A stretch of 64,000 nt of DNA, from assembly GCA_041395905.1 (NCBI GenBank), contig JAWKZP010000006.1, positions 204,264 through 268,263 of the forward strand. The letters run 5' to 3'. The notes beneath the pieces were generated by a model, which ran no database searches, was not told where the DNA came from, and worked only from the letters and a program-made list of their open reading frames with translations. Below, one piece after another: positions 46,939 to 56,093 of the stretch. The translations under genes were made by a program, and so were the position numbers. Each line of letters starts with the position of its first letter. Position 1 is the stretch's first letter. The stretch comes from UBA7803 sp041395905. GTDB taxonomy: Bacteria; Pseudomonadota; Gammaproteobacteria; Pseudomonadales; Azotimanducaceae.

Positions 46939-48972
46939 GTGAGGATTCTGCTGGCGCTGGTAATGCTGCTGGGTGTGGCGCCCTCTGTGTCTGCGCATGA
47001 GGATCATGCGCCGATCCTCGAGGAGCTGGTCGTCTACGGCCGCAGCGAGCAGTCGATCGGTGTGACCCAGGCCGCGTCGGAGGGGCTCGTGGGTTATGCC
47101 GACATCCGTCTGCCGCCGCTGTTGCGGGTCGGCGAGCTGGTGGAGGTCGTGCCCGGCATGGTGGCGACTCAGCATTCGGGGACCGGCAAAGCCAATCAGT
47201 ACTTCCTGCGTGGTTTCAACCTCGATCACGGTACCGACTTCTCCGCTTCGGCCGATGGCGTGCCGCTCAACATGCGTACGCACGGGCATGGTCAGGGCTA
47301 TCTGGACCTGAACTTCCTCATTCCCGAGCTGGTGGCCACCACCCACTATCGCAAGGGCCCGTACAGTGCGGAGACGGGCGACTTCTCCTCGGCAGGCAGT
47401 GTCGAGTTCAGCTTCTACGAACGCCTGCCGGAAAACCTCGTTGCCCTGACCTATGGCGAGAACGCCTACCGCAGAGGTCTGGCGGCAGGCAGTGCGCAAC
47501 TCGGTGAAGTGGAGCTCACCAGTGCGCTCGACGTGACGCGATACGACGGCCCCTGGCGACTCGATGAAAACCTCGAGCAGCTCAAGGGCTACCTGTCGCT
47601 GGCGTTCGATCTGGCCGGCGGCCGTGCGCGGATCAGCCTGCAGGGCTACGACGGCCAGTGGGACGCCACCGACCAGATCCCCCTGCGCGCCGTACGCAGC
47701 GGCCTCATCAGCGAACTCGGCTTCGTGGATCCCGATCTCGGCGGCGACACCCACCGCTATGCGCTCACGGCGGCGCTGGAGTTTGCCGCCTGGCGCGCGA
47801 CCGCATATGTCATCGATTATGACTTCACCCTGTTCTCGGATTTCACCTACCTGCTCGAAGATCCGCTGGCGGGTGACGAGTTCGAACAGCGCGACGCGCG
47901 GACGATCTACGGCGCGTCGGTGGCGGGCGCCCTCGATCGACCGCTTGGCGCCAGCCAGCTGACGCTGCGCTGGGGCGGCGACCTCCGTTTTGACGATATC
48001 GATCGGGTGGGGCTGTATGCCACGGCGGCACGCCAGCGGCTGAACCTCATCCGCGATGACAGCGTCGGCGAGTTCTCGGCAAGCGCGTACAGCGAAGCGG
48101 AGCTGGCCGTCACACAGAGGCTGCGCGGCTTCGTGGGGCTGCGGGCAGACCTGTACGACTGGGACGTGGACGCGTTTCGCGACGTCAACAGCGGCTCGGG
48201 CAACGACAGCCTCGTGACGCCGAAGCTGGGCGCGGCCTATCGCTTTGGCGACGGTCTCGAAGCCTATCTCAACTGGGGCCGGGGGTTTCACTCCAACGAC
48301 GTACGGGGTTCCACGATCCGCGTGGATCCCGTCTCTGGAGATCCTGCGGAGCGGGTCGACGCGCTGGTGAAATCCGAAGGTGCCGAGTTGGGCTTGCGCA
48401 TGGAACGGGGCCGGCGCTTCAACGCGACGCTGGTGGGTTTCTGGCTGGACCTCGATTCGGAGCTGGTATTCGTCGGCGACGGCGGCTCGACGGAGCCGAA
48501 CGACGCCAGCGAGCGCCGGGGCGTGGAGTTCTCGACCTTCTGGCAGGCGACAGACTGGCTTGCTCTGAACGCCGCCTATACCTACACCCACGCGCAGTTC
48601 AAGCGGGATCAGGGCGGCGGGCGCGAGATCCCCGGGGCCGTGCAATCGACCTTCACCCTGGGTCTCAACGCCGTCTGGGACAATGGCTTCAGTGCCAGCG
48701 CCCGCCTGCGTTATCTGGGTGAGGCGCCCCTCATCGAAGACGGTTCGGTGACTGCGGACGACTCGATGCTGGTGAACGCCGGCGTGGCTTATCGCCGCGG
48801 TCGTGTGGAAACCCGTCTGGACGTGTTCAACCTGCTCGACTCGAACGACCACGACATCAGCTACTTCTACGCCTCGCGCCTGGACGGCGAGCCGGCGCAG
48901 GGCGTCGAGGACATTCACTTCCACCCGCTGGAACCGCGGACCGTGCGGGCCTCGGTGGCGTTGAAGTTCTAG
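46939..48972 (+). CDS. TonB-dependent outer-membrane receptor
   Basis: Outer-membrane beta-barrel receptor of 677 residues with signal peptide (RILLALVMLLGVAPSVSAHEDHA). The plug domain starts LEELVVYGRSEQSIG (TonB-box-like) and includes LLRVGELVEVVPGMVATQHSGTGKANQYFLRGFNLDHGTDFSASADGVPLNMRTHGHGQGYLDLNFL; barrel strands follow and the protein ends in Phe (VALKF). The His-rich mature start (HEDHA) may bind metal. The THGHGQGYLDLN plug is typical of a group with unknown ligand. GTG start at 46939 is chosen to give a proper signal peptide; the reading frame extends to 46879. It is bracketed by inverted palindromic repeats. Confidence 0.9.
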   Translation: MRILLALVMLLGVAPSVSAHEDHAPILEELVVYGRSEQSIGVTQAASEGLVGYADIRLPPLLRVGELVEVVPGMVATQHSGTGKANQYFLRGFNLDHGTDFSASADGVPLNMRTHGHGQGYLDLNFLIPELVATTHYRKGPYSAETGDFSSAGSVEFSFYERLPENLVALTYGENAYRRGLAAGSAQLGEVELTSALDVTRYDGPWRLDENLEQLKGYLSLAFDLAGGRARISLQGYDGQWDATDQIPLRAVRSGLISELGFVDPDLGGDTHRYALTAALEFAAWRATAYVIDYDFTLFSDFTYLLEDPLAGDEFEQRDARTIYGASVAGALDRPLGASQLTLRWGGDLRFDDIDRVGLYATAARQRLNLIRDDSVGEFSASAYSEAELAVTQRLRGFVGLRADLYDWDVDAFRDVNSGSGNDSLVTPKLGAAYRFGDGLEAYLNWGRGFHSNDVRGSTIRVDPVSGDPAERVDALVKSEGAELGLRMERGRRFNATLVGFWLDLDSELVFVGDGGSTEPNDASERRGVEFSTFWQATDWLALNAAYTYTHAQFKRDQGGGREIPGAVQSTFTLGLNAVWDNGFSASARLRYLGEAPLIEDGSVTADDSMLVNAGVAYRRGRVETRLDVFNLLDSNDHDISYFYASRLDGEPAQGVEDIHFHPLEPRTVRASVALKF

Positions 48973-49032
48973 CGAGCTGCAGCCGACGTTCCCCATCGCC
49001 CGATGAGCGGCACGGCCTTGGACCTTGGTGGA

Positions 49033-49189
49033 GCGGCCTGACGGGGCGGGGAGGCCATCCGAGTGGCCCTCTGAGCGACGCCGAGTGAGCCGATCTGACC
49101 GCGCGCAGCGCGGGCAGATCGGGGATCGAGGGTAGCGCGGAGCGCCGGAGCGGGGCCAGCCGGATGGCCTCCCCGCCCCCTCAGGCCGC
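49033..49189. repeat. Long palindromic repeat element, copy 2 (inverted relative to copy 1)
   Basis: A 157-bp element with inverted ends GCGGCCTGA.../...TCAGGCCGC matching over 28 of the terminal 29 bases. Its reverse complement is nearly identical to copy 1: the central ~105 bases differ at one position by eye, and divergence concentrates in the terminal stems, where changes remain largely compensatory. It lies between the convergent stops of the TonB receptor and the SIMPL gene and could serve as a terminator. Confidence 0.85.
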
Positions 49190-49215
49190 CCTCGCGATGA
49201 TCCGAAACCCGCCAC

Positions 49216-49902
49216 TCACTCCGCAATGGCAAACGTTGCCTGCACCTCGCGCCGTACCGTCATCTCCCCCGGGCTGAAGCTGTCGTCCGCCGCCGCCGCG
49301 CGCATCATCATGGCTTCCTTGTAGACCGGTACCGGCTGCTGCGCGCTCGACGAGGCGCTCTGCAGGCGGCCCAGCTCGACGCCGAAGCGCTCCGCGATCT
49401 GCGCCGCTTCGCGCCTGGCGTCGTCGATGGCGAGATTCAGGGCTTCGCGTTCCAGATCGGTGCGCTTCGACAGGTCGAGCTGCACGTTGCCGATACCGTT
49501 GGCGCCGGCGGCGAGCGCGCCGTTGATCACCTCGGCGATCCTGTCGAGGTCACGCACGGTCACCTGTACGCTGCGGCTGGCGATGACGCCGTCCACCACG
49601 TTCTCGTCGTCTTGACGCCGGTAGCGGGGATAGATGCTCACGGCGGCGGCGGTGACGTCGCGCTTGTCGATCTTCAGTGACCGCGTGAGCGCCAGGATTG
49701 CGGCGGTGACCTGGTCGAGCTCGGTTTTCAGGGCTGCGGCGTCGGCGCCCTCGCGGCGCACGTCGATGTTCACGTAACCCATGTCGGGCACCGCGCGGAT
49801 CTCGCCGCTGCCGGTCACGTGCAGGCCGCCGTCATCGGCGCCCGCGAGCGCAGCGGCGGGAATCAGTATCAGGCTCGACAGAAACAGTTGCAGGACGCGC
49901 AT
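49216..49902 (-). CDS. SIMPL domain (DUF541) periplasmic protein
   Basis: Protein of 228 residues with signal peptide (LQLFLSSLILIPAAALAGA). The SIMPL/BP26 fold is indicated by LHVTGSGEIRAVPDMGYVNIDVRREG, the helical segment, YRRQDDENVVDGVIASRSVQVTVRDLDRIAEVINGALAAGANGIGNVQLDLSKRTDLEREALNLAIDDARREAAQIAERFGVELGRLQS, as in YggE. Relatives are oligomeric periplasmic proteins linked to oxidative stress. Divergent from the patatin gene with a 45-base gap. Confidence 0.92.
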   Translation of the reverse strand: MRVLQLFLSSLILIPAAALAGADDGGLHVTGSGEIRAVPDMGYVNIDVRREGADAAALKTELDQVTAAILALTRSLKIDKRDVTAAAVSIYPRYRRQDDENVVDGVIASRSVQVTVRDLDRIAEVINGALAAGANGIGNVQLDLSKRTDLEREALNLAIDDARREAAQIAERFGVELGRLQSASSSAQQPVPVYKEAMMMRAAAADDSFSPGEMTVRREVQATFAIAE

Positions 49903-49933
49903 GAGCGCACCTCCGTAGCGGTGATTGCGCCAC

Positions 49934-49939
49934 TATAAT
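49934..49939 (+). promoter_or_regulatory. Candidate -10 box giving near-leaderless patatin mRNA
   Basis: A perfect TATAAT followed by CGGATCCC ends eight bases before the ATG at 49948, so transcription would start at or next to the start codon. No -35 hexamer or Shine-Dalgarno sequence is visible. Confidence 0.35.
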
Positions 49940-49947
49940 CGGATCCC

Positions 49948-52293
49948 ATGGCGAAGAAAGAACTGCGGCTTGCGGTGGTGATCTACGGCGGCGCTTCGCT
50001 GGCGGTGTACATGCACGGGGTCAGCAAGGAGCTGGTCAAGCTCGTCAGGGCCTCCAAGGTGCTGCACGAGGTCGGCGCTGAGCGCGCGGCCACCCTCGAC
50101 TACCGCGATGGTCCGGACCGGCGCGAGTCGGATACGGAAGCCGTCTACTTCGACCTGCTGAAGCTGCTCAACGAACGTGACAATTTTCGCGTCTGTGTCG
50201 ATGTGATCGCCGGCGCATCGGCCGGCGCGATCAACGGCGTGATGCTCGCGCAGGCGCTGGTGGACGATTCGCAGCTCGACGCGCAGACGCCGCTTTGGCT
50301 CACGGACGCCGACATCGAGCATCTGGGCGAGCCGCAGAGCCCCTGGAGCAAGTGGTATCTGTATCCATTTCTGCGCGCGCTGTCGTTCTGGCTGCCGCGC
50401 GACATCGGCCGCAATCAGGAAACCCGGGAGAAGCTGGCGCGCCTGGTGCGTTCGTCGTGGTTTCAGCCGCCATTTTCCGGTGAGCGGGTTTCCCATCATT
50501 TTCTCGATGCGCTGGAGAGTATGGCCAAGACCCGGCGCGCCGGCAGCACGCTGCTGCCGCCGGGCCAGCGCCTCGACGTCTATGCCAGCATCACCGACCT
50601 GGTGGGTTACCCGCGCGCAATCCAGCTGCACGAACAGCTCGTTGCGCGCGAGAATGAGCACGCCGCGTACTGTCGCCTGTCCCACGTGGCGAGCGCTGCC
50701 GGGCAGGGGGTGAGCGACTTTCTCGAGGAGAACGCACCCGGGCTGGTATGGGCCGCGCGCGCGAGCTCGTCCTATGCGGGTGCGTTCCCGCCATTCCAGC
50801 ACGCTGAGATGATGCGGGTGCTGGCGGAGCGCAAACTGCCGTGGCCGCGCGAGCAGAACTTCCTGCGCGGCAGTCTGTTTGCCCGCGACGGCACGCCGGC
50901 GTTCCGCCACTTCGACCCATCGCAACGCCTGTTCGTGGATGGCGGTATCGTCAACAACAAGCCGTTCGGCGCGGCGCTCGATGCGCTCAGCCATCGGGCG
51001 GCGGACCGGCAGGTCGACCGGTGCCTGGTCTACATCGAGCCGACGCCGAACGTGGAGGGCCTCGAACGTCCCGACCGCAATCTCGGCTATCTGAGCACCG
51101 TGCGCGCGGCGCTGTCGTCGATACCCCGCAACCAGCCGATCCTCGACGATCTCAACGCCATCGTCGCGCAGGATGCACGCGTTCAGGTGAACCAGCGCGT
51201 CATTCAAGCCAATCGGTCGGACATCTCGCGCATGGTGGCTGAGGTGCAGGCGGCGAACGCGCTGCAGCGTCCTACACCGGACCTCATGACCTACCTGCGC
51301 AACCAGCTGGTGCAGCGTGCCGAGGAAGAGATGGGCATCGCCTACCATGCCTATGTGCAGCGGCGCGTGTGGCGGCTGGTGGAAGCGCTGGTGGAGCAGT
51401 GGACGGAGCTGGCCGACCGGGCCGGCGATCCCAGAGTGGTGCGGGCGATGGAACTGTCGCTGGCGCACTGGTGGCAGGCGCTGGCCGGCACCGACGATAC
51501 GCGCGAGAACCGGCAGGAAGACTTTCTCGATCAGTTCGACGTCTCCTTCCGCATTCGCCGCCTGCAGTTCGTGATCCGCCGGGTCAATGAGCACGAGTCC
51601 GATGCCGCCGTGAGCGAGGCGACCACCGAGGCGCTCGATGAGTTCAAGAGCCTGGCCTATCACTTCATGGAACGCTGCTACGCGCTGCGCCGTTACGAGC
51701 CCCTGGACGACGCGCTGGTGGTGGCGCTCGCGGAGGCCGCGGAACGGGTCCCGCTGTTTCCCGAAGAGGCCCGGCAGCTGCTGCACGCGCTCGCCCGCGC
51801 GCTCGGGCTGAAAGCGCTCGACCGCGAGTTCGATGCCGCGTTTCACGAGCTGTGCCAGCGTCTCGTGGACGACGGCGTGCGTCAGGCGTTGATTGCCGAC
51901 TATCTCGGCTTTCCGATCTACGACGTGCTGCTGTTGAGCCCTGACACGGGGGTCGGCAGCCCGGATCCGCTCACGCCCATCCGCGTGGAGCGGGTCAGCC
52001 CGGCGGATGCGGGCACGCTGAATGCGGTGTTCGGCGGGCTGCGTTGCCGCGATTTCATGGGCTTCGTCGGCTTCTTCAACCGTGCCTATCGCGAGCACGA
52101 CTATCTGTGGGGGCGGCTGAACGGCGCCGAGCGGCTGGTGGATCTGCTGGTGACGTCATCGGGTGGCGCCATCGAGGATGCGCTCGCGTTCAAGAAACGC
52201 CTGTTCACGGCGATCATCGAACGCGAGAGGCGGCGCCTGTACCGTTGCGATTCCCAGCTCAAACGCATCGGCGAAGAGATTCAGACCCTCTGA
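49948..52293 (+). CDS. Patatin-like phospholipase with DUF3376-type C-terminal region
   Basis: Large patatin-family lipase of 781 residues without signal peptide. Oxyanion-hole glycines YGGASLAVYMHGV (about 13-25), nucleophile elbow GASAGA (Ser near 92) and catalytic DGG in LFVDGGIVNNKPFG (Asp near 331) form the Ser-Asp dyad. About 400 further residues are helical and rich in Arg and Trp; I believe this corresponds to DUF3376. An FFNRAYREHDYLWGRLNGAERLVDLL segment near the end is typical. Probably a cytosolic or membrane-peripheral phospholipase; substrate unknown. Confidence 0.9.
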   Translation: MAKKELRLAVVIYGGASLAVYMHGVSKELVKLVRASKVLHEVGAERAATLDYRDGPDRRESDTEAVYFDLLKLLNERDNFRVCVDVIAGASAGAINGVMLAQALVDDSQLDAQTPLWLTDADIEHLGEPQSPWSKWYLYPFLRALSFWLPRDIGRNQETREKLARLVRSSWFQPPFSGERVSHHFLDALESMAKTRRAGSTLLPPGQRLDVYASITDLVGYPRAIQLHEQLVARENEHAAYCRLSHVASAAGQGVSDFLEENAPGLVWAARASSSYAGAFPPFQHAEMMRVLAERKLPWPREQNFLRGSLFARDGTPAFRHFDPSQRLFVDGGIVNNKPFGAALDALSHRAADRQVDRCLVYIEPTPNVEGLERPDRNLGYLSTVRAALSSIPRNQPILDDLNAIVAQDARVQVNQRVIQANRSDISRMVAEVQAANALQRPTPDLMTYLRNQLVQRAEEEMGIAYHAYVQRRVWRLVEALVEQWTELADRAGDPRVVRAMELSLAHWWQALAGTDDTRENRQEDFLDQFDVSFRIRRLQFVIRRVNEHESDAAVSEATTEALDEFKSLAYHFMERCYALRRYEPLDDALVVALAEAAERVPLFPEEARQLLHALARALGLKALDREFDAAFHELCQRLVDDGVRQALIADYLGFPIYDVLLLSPDTGVGSPDPLTPIRVERVSPADAGTLNAVFGGLRCRDFMGFVGFFNRAYREHDYLWGRLNGAERLVDLLVTSSGGAIEDALAFKKRLFTAIIERERRRLYRCDSQLKRIGEEIQTL

Positions 52294-52383
52294 GCAGCGC
52301 TTGGACGCCAGGGCAGACCCGGCTGCGAGCGGGGCGTCGGGCGCTGGCCCGCAGGCTGCGGGCCATTACCCTCGGCGCGACGG

Positions 52384-53814
52384 TCAGGTGGCCGGCGCGG
52401 GCTCTGCGACCTCGAACACTACCTGGGTGGCTTCCAGACAGCCGTCACCATTGAGGGTGCCGTAGGCCTGCACCTGGATTTCACTGCCTTGCGCCAGGTC
52501 GCCCAGCTGGATGGGCGTACCGCCATACGCCTGGTCATCATCCGATGGCGCAACCTTGAAGAAGCTCGTGTCCGTGTCGTAGAGCACGCACAGCGGATTG
52601 AGGTCGGTGTCTTCCAGCTCCAGCCGTCGCTCGTCGAAGAAGATGGCCACCAGGCGGCCCGCGAGCGAATCCTCACTGACTGCAGCATCGTCCAGATGCA
52701 CCAGCAGCGTGCGGAACACGGAGCCGCCCATGCCGTCGTCGACGTTCAGCCCCAGCAGCTCGGCGCGCAGGCTGTCGAGGATCGCATCGGGCCCAAGCAG
52801 ATTCTGCGCGTTGTCCAGGATGATCGCGCCGTCCACCAGCTGCGCCTCGACTTCCGCGCCGCCGTCGGGCACGAAGCCGAACGCGCCGTTTTCGTCGGCG
52901 CTGCGCGACACGGTACCGAACAGCTGCTCGAAGGTGTCCTGCATGCCCTTTGCCACGAGAATGGTGTCGAACACGAGGCCTTCGAGCACGTAGCGGGGCC
53001 GCGCCAGCACGGTCACGTAGTCGTCAAAGGCGAGCAGAGCAGGGTCGATGGGTTCGCCATTCTCGTCCACCACCAGCGCGTTCTCGTTCAGGTCCAGCGG
53101 CAGGCAGTCGCCGCCAGCTACCGAGTCGCCGCTGGAGAGCCGCTCGACATTGCACAGATCGAAGTCCGTACCGTCCGTGGTGGCGGGCGCCAGCTGGCCG
53201 AACAGGCGCACGTAACGGCCGTCTGTGCCGTCGAGCACCTTGACGAACACCACCGGGCGGAATCGGATCTTGCCGTTGCCCGTCTGCACGATGTGGATTG
53301 CCCGGTCGAGGTCTACGTCCACCTCGACCACCACATCCTCGCCCGGACTGATGACGAAATCGCCCTGCGGGTTCAGGTCCACCTTGCCGTTGGCCACCAG
53401 GTCGACGTCGATGAACTCGTCGTCGGCGGGTGTGTCCGGGTCGTTGAGCCGCACCAGGGTCAGGCTCGAGACCAGAAGGCGGATCTTGCTGTAGCTGCCG
53501 GCAGGCACCTCGGCGTCCACCACCAGCTCCGAGACGTTGCGCAGCTGCAGCAGGTCAATGGTGGTCGGTTCGTCGACTACCAGCACCTGCTGCCCGTCGT
53601 CGCTGAGCAACCGGATTTCGCTGATCTCCATCAGCACCTGATCGACGCCGTCCAGGGGGCCGTCGCCAAAGGCGATCTTGAGCACGCCGGGGGCATCCGG
53701 GGCGCTCTGCACGGGGGTCTGGGTGATGCCGCCGCCACCGCTGCCACCACCGCCGCCGCAGGCGGCGAGTGCCAGGCAGCCGGCCATCAGGCAGGCCTGC
53801 AACAGATGTTTCAT
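52384..53814 (-). CDS. DUF4382-containing lipoprotein
   Basis: Lipoprotein of 476 residues. Start at 53814 is set by TTAGGAG upstream. Signal sequence with lipobox LAAC (Cys near 18) followed by a Gly-rich linker. The DUF4382 region (about 45-180) reads LKIAFGDGPLDGVDQVLMEISEIRLLSDDGQQVLVVDEPTTIDLLQLRNVSELVVDAEVPAGSYSKIRLLVSS; the rest is beta-rich and strongly acidic, with a DUF5666-like C-terminal part. Probably outer-membrane or surface-exposed; function unknown. Confidence 0.88.
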   Translation of the reverse strand: MKHLLQACLMAGCLALAACGGGGGSGGGGITQTPVQSAPDAPGVLKIAFGDGPLDGVDQVLMEISEIRLLSDDGQQVLVVDEPTTIDLLQLRNVSELVVDAEVPAGSYSKIRLLVSSLTLVRLNDPDTPADDEFIDVDLVANGKVDLNPQGDFVISPGEDVVVEVDVDLDRAIHIVQTGNGKIRFRPVVFVKVLDGTDGRYVRLFGQLAPATTDGTDFDLCNVERLSSGDSVAGGDCLPLDLNENALVVDENGEPIDPALLAFDDYVTVLARPRYVLEGLVFDTILVAKGMQDTFEQLFGTVSRSADENGAFGFVPDGGAEVEAQLVDGAIILDNAQNLLGPDAILDSLRAELLGLNVDDGMGGSVFRTLLVHLDDAAVSEDSLAGRLVAIFFDERRLELEDTDLNPLCVLYDTDTSFFKVAPSDDDQAYGGTPIQLGDLAQGSEIQVQAYGTLNGDGCLEATQVVFEVAEPAPAT

Positions 53815-53949
53815 GACTCGACTCCTAATGCTCAATCAGTGATCTACTGCAGGAGCGACGTCCGTTTCCTCGCTGCGTCCCGCACAATGCGTGGGCGGGC
53901 GCTTGGTTTTCTTGTTCCCGTCGTGTTGCTGCACTTGCTACTGCGGCGA

Positions 53950-56025
53950 TTATTCCGCTTTATGGTCGTAACGCGCAAACCACGCCAGCACGTGCAGGAT
54001 CTTGCTGATCATGTGGCTGGGCCGCGATGCAATGCCGTGCGATGCCTCGGGGATACGCACCAGGGCGGTATCCACGCCGTTCAGCTTGAGCGCCTGATAG
54101 AACTGCTCGGCCTCGGAGATGGGGGTACGGAAGTCGTTTTCGCCGGTGATCAGCATGGTCGGCGTGGTGGCGCGGTCGACGAACTGCAGCGGTGAACGGT
54201 TCAGGTACGGCATCGGGTCCTGCCACGGTGGGTTCGCGAACCAGTACGGGAACATGATGGTGTAGATGTCCGTGGTGTAGGCCAGTGAGTACCAGTTGAT
54301 CACCGGTTTCTGCGCCACCGCGGCTCGGAACCGGTCGCTGTGGGTCACGATCCAGGCCGAAAGGATGCCGCCGCCGCTGCCGCCCGTGACGTACAGGCGT
54401 TCGGGGTCCGCCCAGCCGGCGTCGATGGCGTAGTCCACGGCGCTCATCAGGTCATCGAAGTCTCCGCCCGGGTAGGCGTGCTGAATGAGGTTGGCGAACT
54501 CGTCGCCGTAGCTGGTGCTGCCACGCGGATTGACGTAGAGCACCAGGTAGCCGGCGGCTGCGTAGAGCTGCACTTCGGGCGCGAAGTGCGGGCCGTAGGC
54601 CGCATACGGCCCGCCATGGATCTCGAGTATCAGCGGGTAGCGTCGCCCGGGCTCGTAGCCTGGCGGTCTGGCAACCCAGGCTTGGATCTGGCGGCCGTCG
54701 AGACTCGACGGGAAATGCACGCTTTCGACGGCTGCCAGGGTCTTGTGATCCAGCGCATCACCGTTCAGGTCCGTCAGCAGGCGCGGACCAGCGCGCCCGG
54801 CCACAGCAAGCTCCGCGGGCCGGCTTGGCGTCGAAAAGGTATAGGCGAGCGTACCGGCGGCGGCGTGCAGGGCGCCGCCGCTGTAGGGCCGCGACATGGA
54901 GGTGCCGCCCAGACCGTCGACCACGGCACGGCGTTGGCCGTGCAGCGGCGCGTAGGCGATCCTGCCTTCGCCCTGGTCCGTGTAGCTGAAGTACAGGCCC
55001 CGGGACGCATCGTCCCACACGACATCGTCGACGCTGCGGTCCAGGTCGGCCGTCAGGACCCGGCTCCCGCCGCGCTCGAGATCGAGAACCGACAGCTGCG
55101 TGACGTGGTAGCCCAGGCCCCGGTCGTCGTAGCCCGTGTAGGCCAGGAAGCGGCCGTCGGGGGACAGAAGGGGGGCGTTGTCGGGCCCGTAGCGGTTGGT
55201 CAGCTGGGTCAGCTCGCCGCTGTCGAGATCGAGCCGGTATAGCTCCGTGTCGTTGCCCTTGAGCTCCCAGTCGTCACGCCGGTTGGCGCTCAGGTACAGT
55301 GCCGAGCCGTCGCGTGACCAGGCAATGCCGCGGTCGTGATTGAAGTTGCCGCTGGTCACCTGGCGCGGCGTGCCGCCTTCGGCGGGCATCACGTAGACGT
55401 GGGTGAACCCCTCGCGCAGATAGCCGCGGCCGTCCGCCCGGTAGTGCAGCGATTCGATGACCTTGGCGGCGGGCGCCCATCTGGCGCCTTCCGGTGCTTT
55501 GGGCATCTTGACCATGGGCGCGGCCTGCGCCGGCGTGAACAGGGTCATGGCCAGCCACCTGCCGTCCGGCGACCAGGTGAGCCGGCCGGGGCTTTCCGGG
55601 AGCTGGCTGATGCGCGCGGTGCGGTTGTCCGCCAGCCAGTGCATGTAGATTTCCGTACCCTCGTCCGTGCCCGACAGAAACGCGATGCGCTTGCCGTCCG
55701 GCGACCAGCGCGGCGACGTACCCTGGCGGTCCGTCAGCGGCTTGTGATTGCCGCCGTCGGGGTCGATCAGCCAGATCCGGCCGACCCGGCGGTCGTTCAT
55801 GACGTCGAAGCCCTGGCGGACGTAGGCGATGCGCTTGCCGTCCGGCGCCACCTGCGGATCGTTGGCCCATTCCAGGTTGAAGACGTCCAGGTCGGTGAAC
55901 CGCGCGCCGGTCGACGTCGTCTCCGGCACGTTCCCTGGTGCGTTCCCGGCCGCGGCGGCCGGATGCGCGCACAGCAGCCCGGCGAGTGCGGTGGCGAGTG
56001 CAGCGGAGACGCCTTTGCGGTGCAT
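53950..56025 (-). CDS. S9-family prolyl oligopeptidase/acylaminoacyl-peptidase, exported
   Basis: Serine peptidase of 691 residues. Signal peptide KGVSAALATALAGLLCAHPAAA after the start at 56025, which has AGGAT upstream. An N-terminal WD40-like beta-propeller (about 50-420, repeats such as DGKRIAYVRQ, SPDGKRIAFLSGTD, SPDGRFLAYTGYD) is followed by an alpha/beta hydrolase domain with nucleophile VTGGSGGGILSAW (Ser near 545), Asp in TGENDFRTPISE and His in EASHGIAS. Cleaves short peptides, likely in the periplasm. It follows the aruH gene on the same strand with a 68-base gap, so coexpression with the arginine genes is possible. Confidence 0.93.
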   Translation of the reverse strand: MHRKGVSAALATALAGLLCAHPAAAAGNAPGNVPETTSTGARFTDLDVFNLEWANDPQVAPDGKRIAYVRQGFDVMNDRRVGRIWLIDPDGGNHKPLTDRQGTSPRWSPDGKRIAFLSGTDEGTEIYMHWLADNRTARISQLPESPGRLTWSPDGRWLAMTLFTPAQAAPMVKMPKAPEGARWAPAAKVIESLHYRADGRGYLREGFTHVYVMPAEGGTPRQVTSGNFNHDRGIAWSRDGSALYLSANRRDDWELKGNDTELYRLDLDSGELTQLTNRYGPDNAPLLSPDGRFLAYTGYDDRGLGYHVTQLSVLDLERGGSRVLTADLDRSVDDVVWDDASRGLYFSYTDQGEGRIAYAPLHGQRRAVVDGLGGTSMSRPYSGGALHAAAGTLAYTFSTPSRPAELAVAGRAGPRLLTDLNGDALDHKTLAAVESVHFPSSLDGRQIQAWVARPPGYEPGRRYPLILEIHGGPYAAYGPHFAPEVQLYAAAGYLVLYVNPRGSTSYGDEFANLIQHAYPGGDFDDLMSAVDYAIDAGWADPERLYVTGGSGGGILSAWIVTHSDRFRAAVAQKPVINWYSLAYTTDIYTIMFPYWFANPPWQDPMPYLNRSPLQFVDRATTPTMLITGENDFRTPISEAEQFYQALKLNGVDTALVRIPEASHGIASRPSHMISKILHVLAWFARYDHKAE

Positions 56026-56093
56026 GAGCGGATCCTGATCGGGGCGAGGGAAAAGGGTAGCGCACCGCGGTGGTACGGCGCGACCGCTGCGCG

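Noticed and set aside
46873..49215. A 780-codon minus-strand frame opposite the TonB receptor.
   Set aside because: Its ends are translations of the palindromic repeats and its middle mirrors the receptor; the plus frame has signal peptide, plug and C-terminal Phe.
52489..54195. A 568-codon plus-strand frame opposite the DUF4382 lipoprotein.
   Set aside because: Gln/His/Val-rich shadow with no recognisable domain; the minus strand gives a lipobox and DUF4382 with an AGGAG start.
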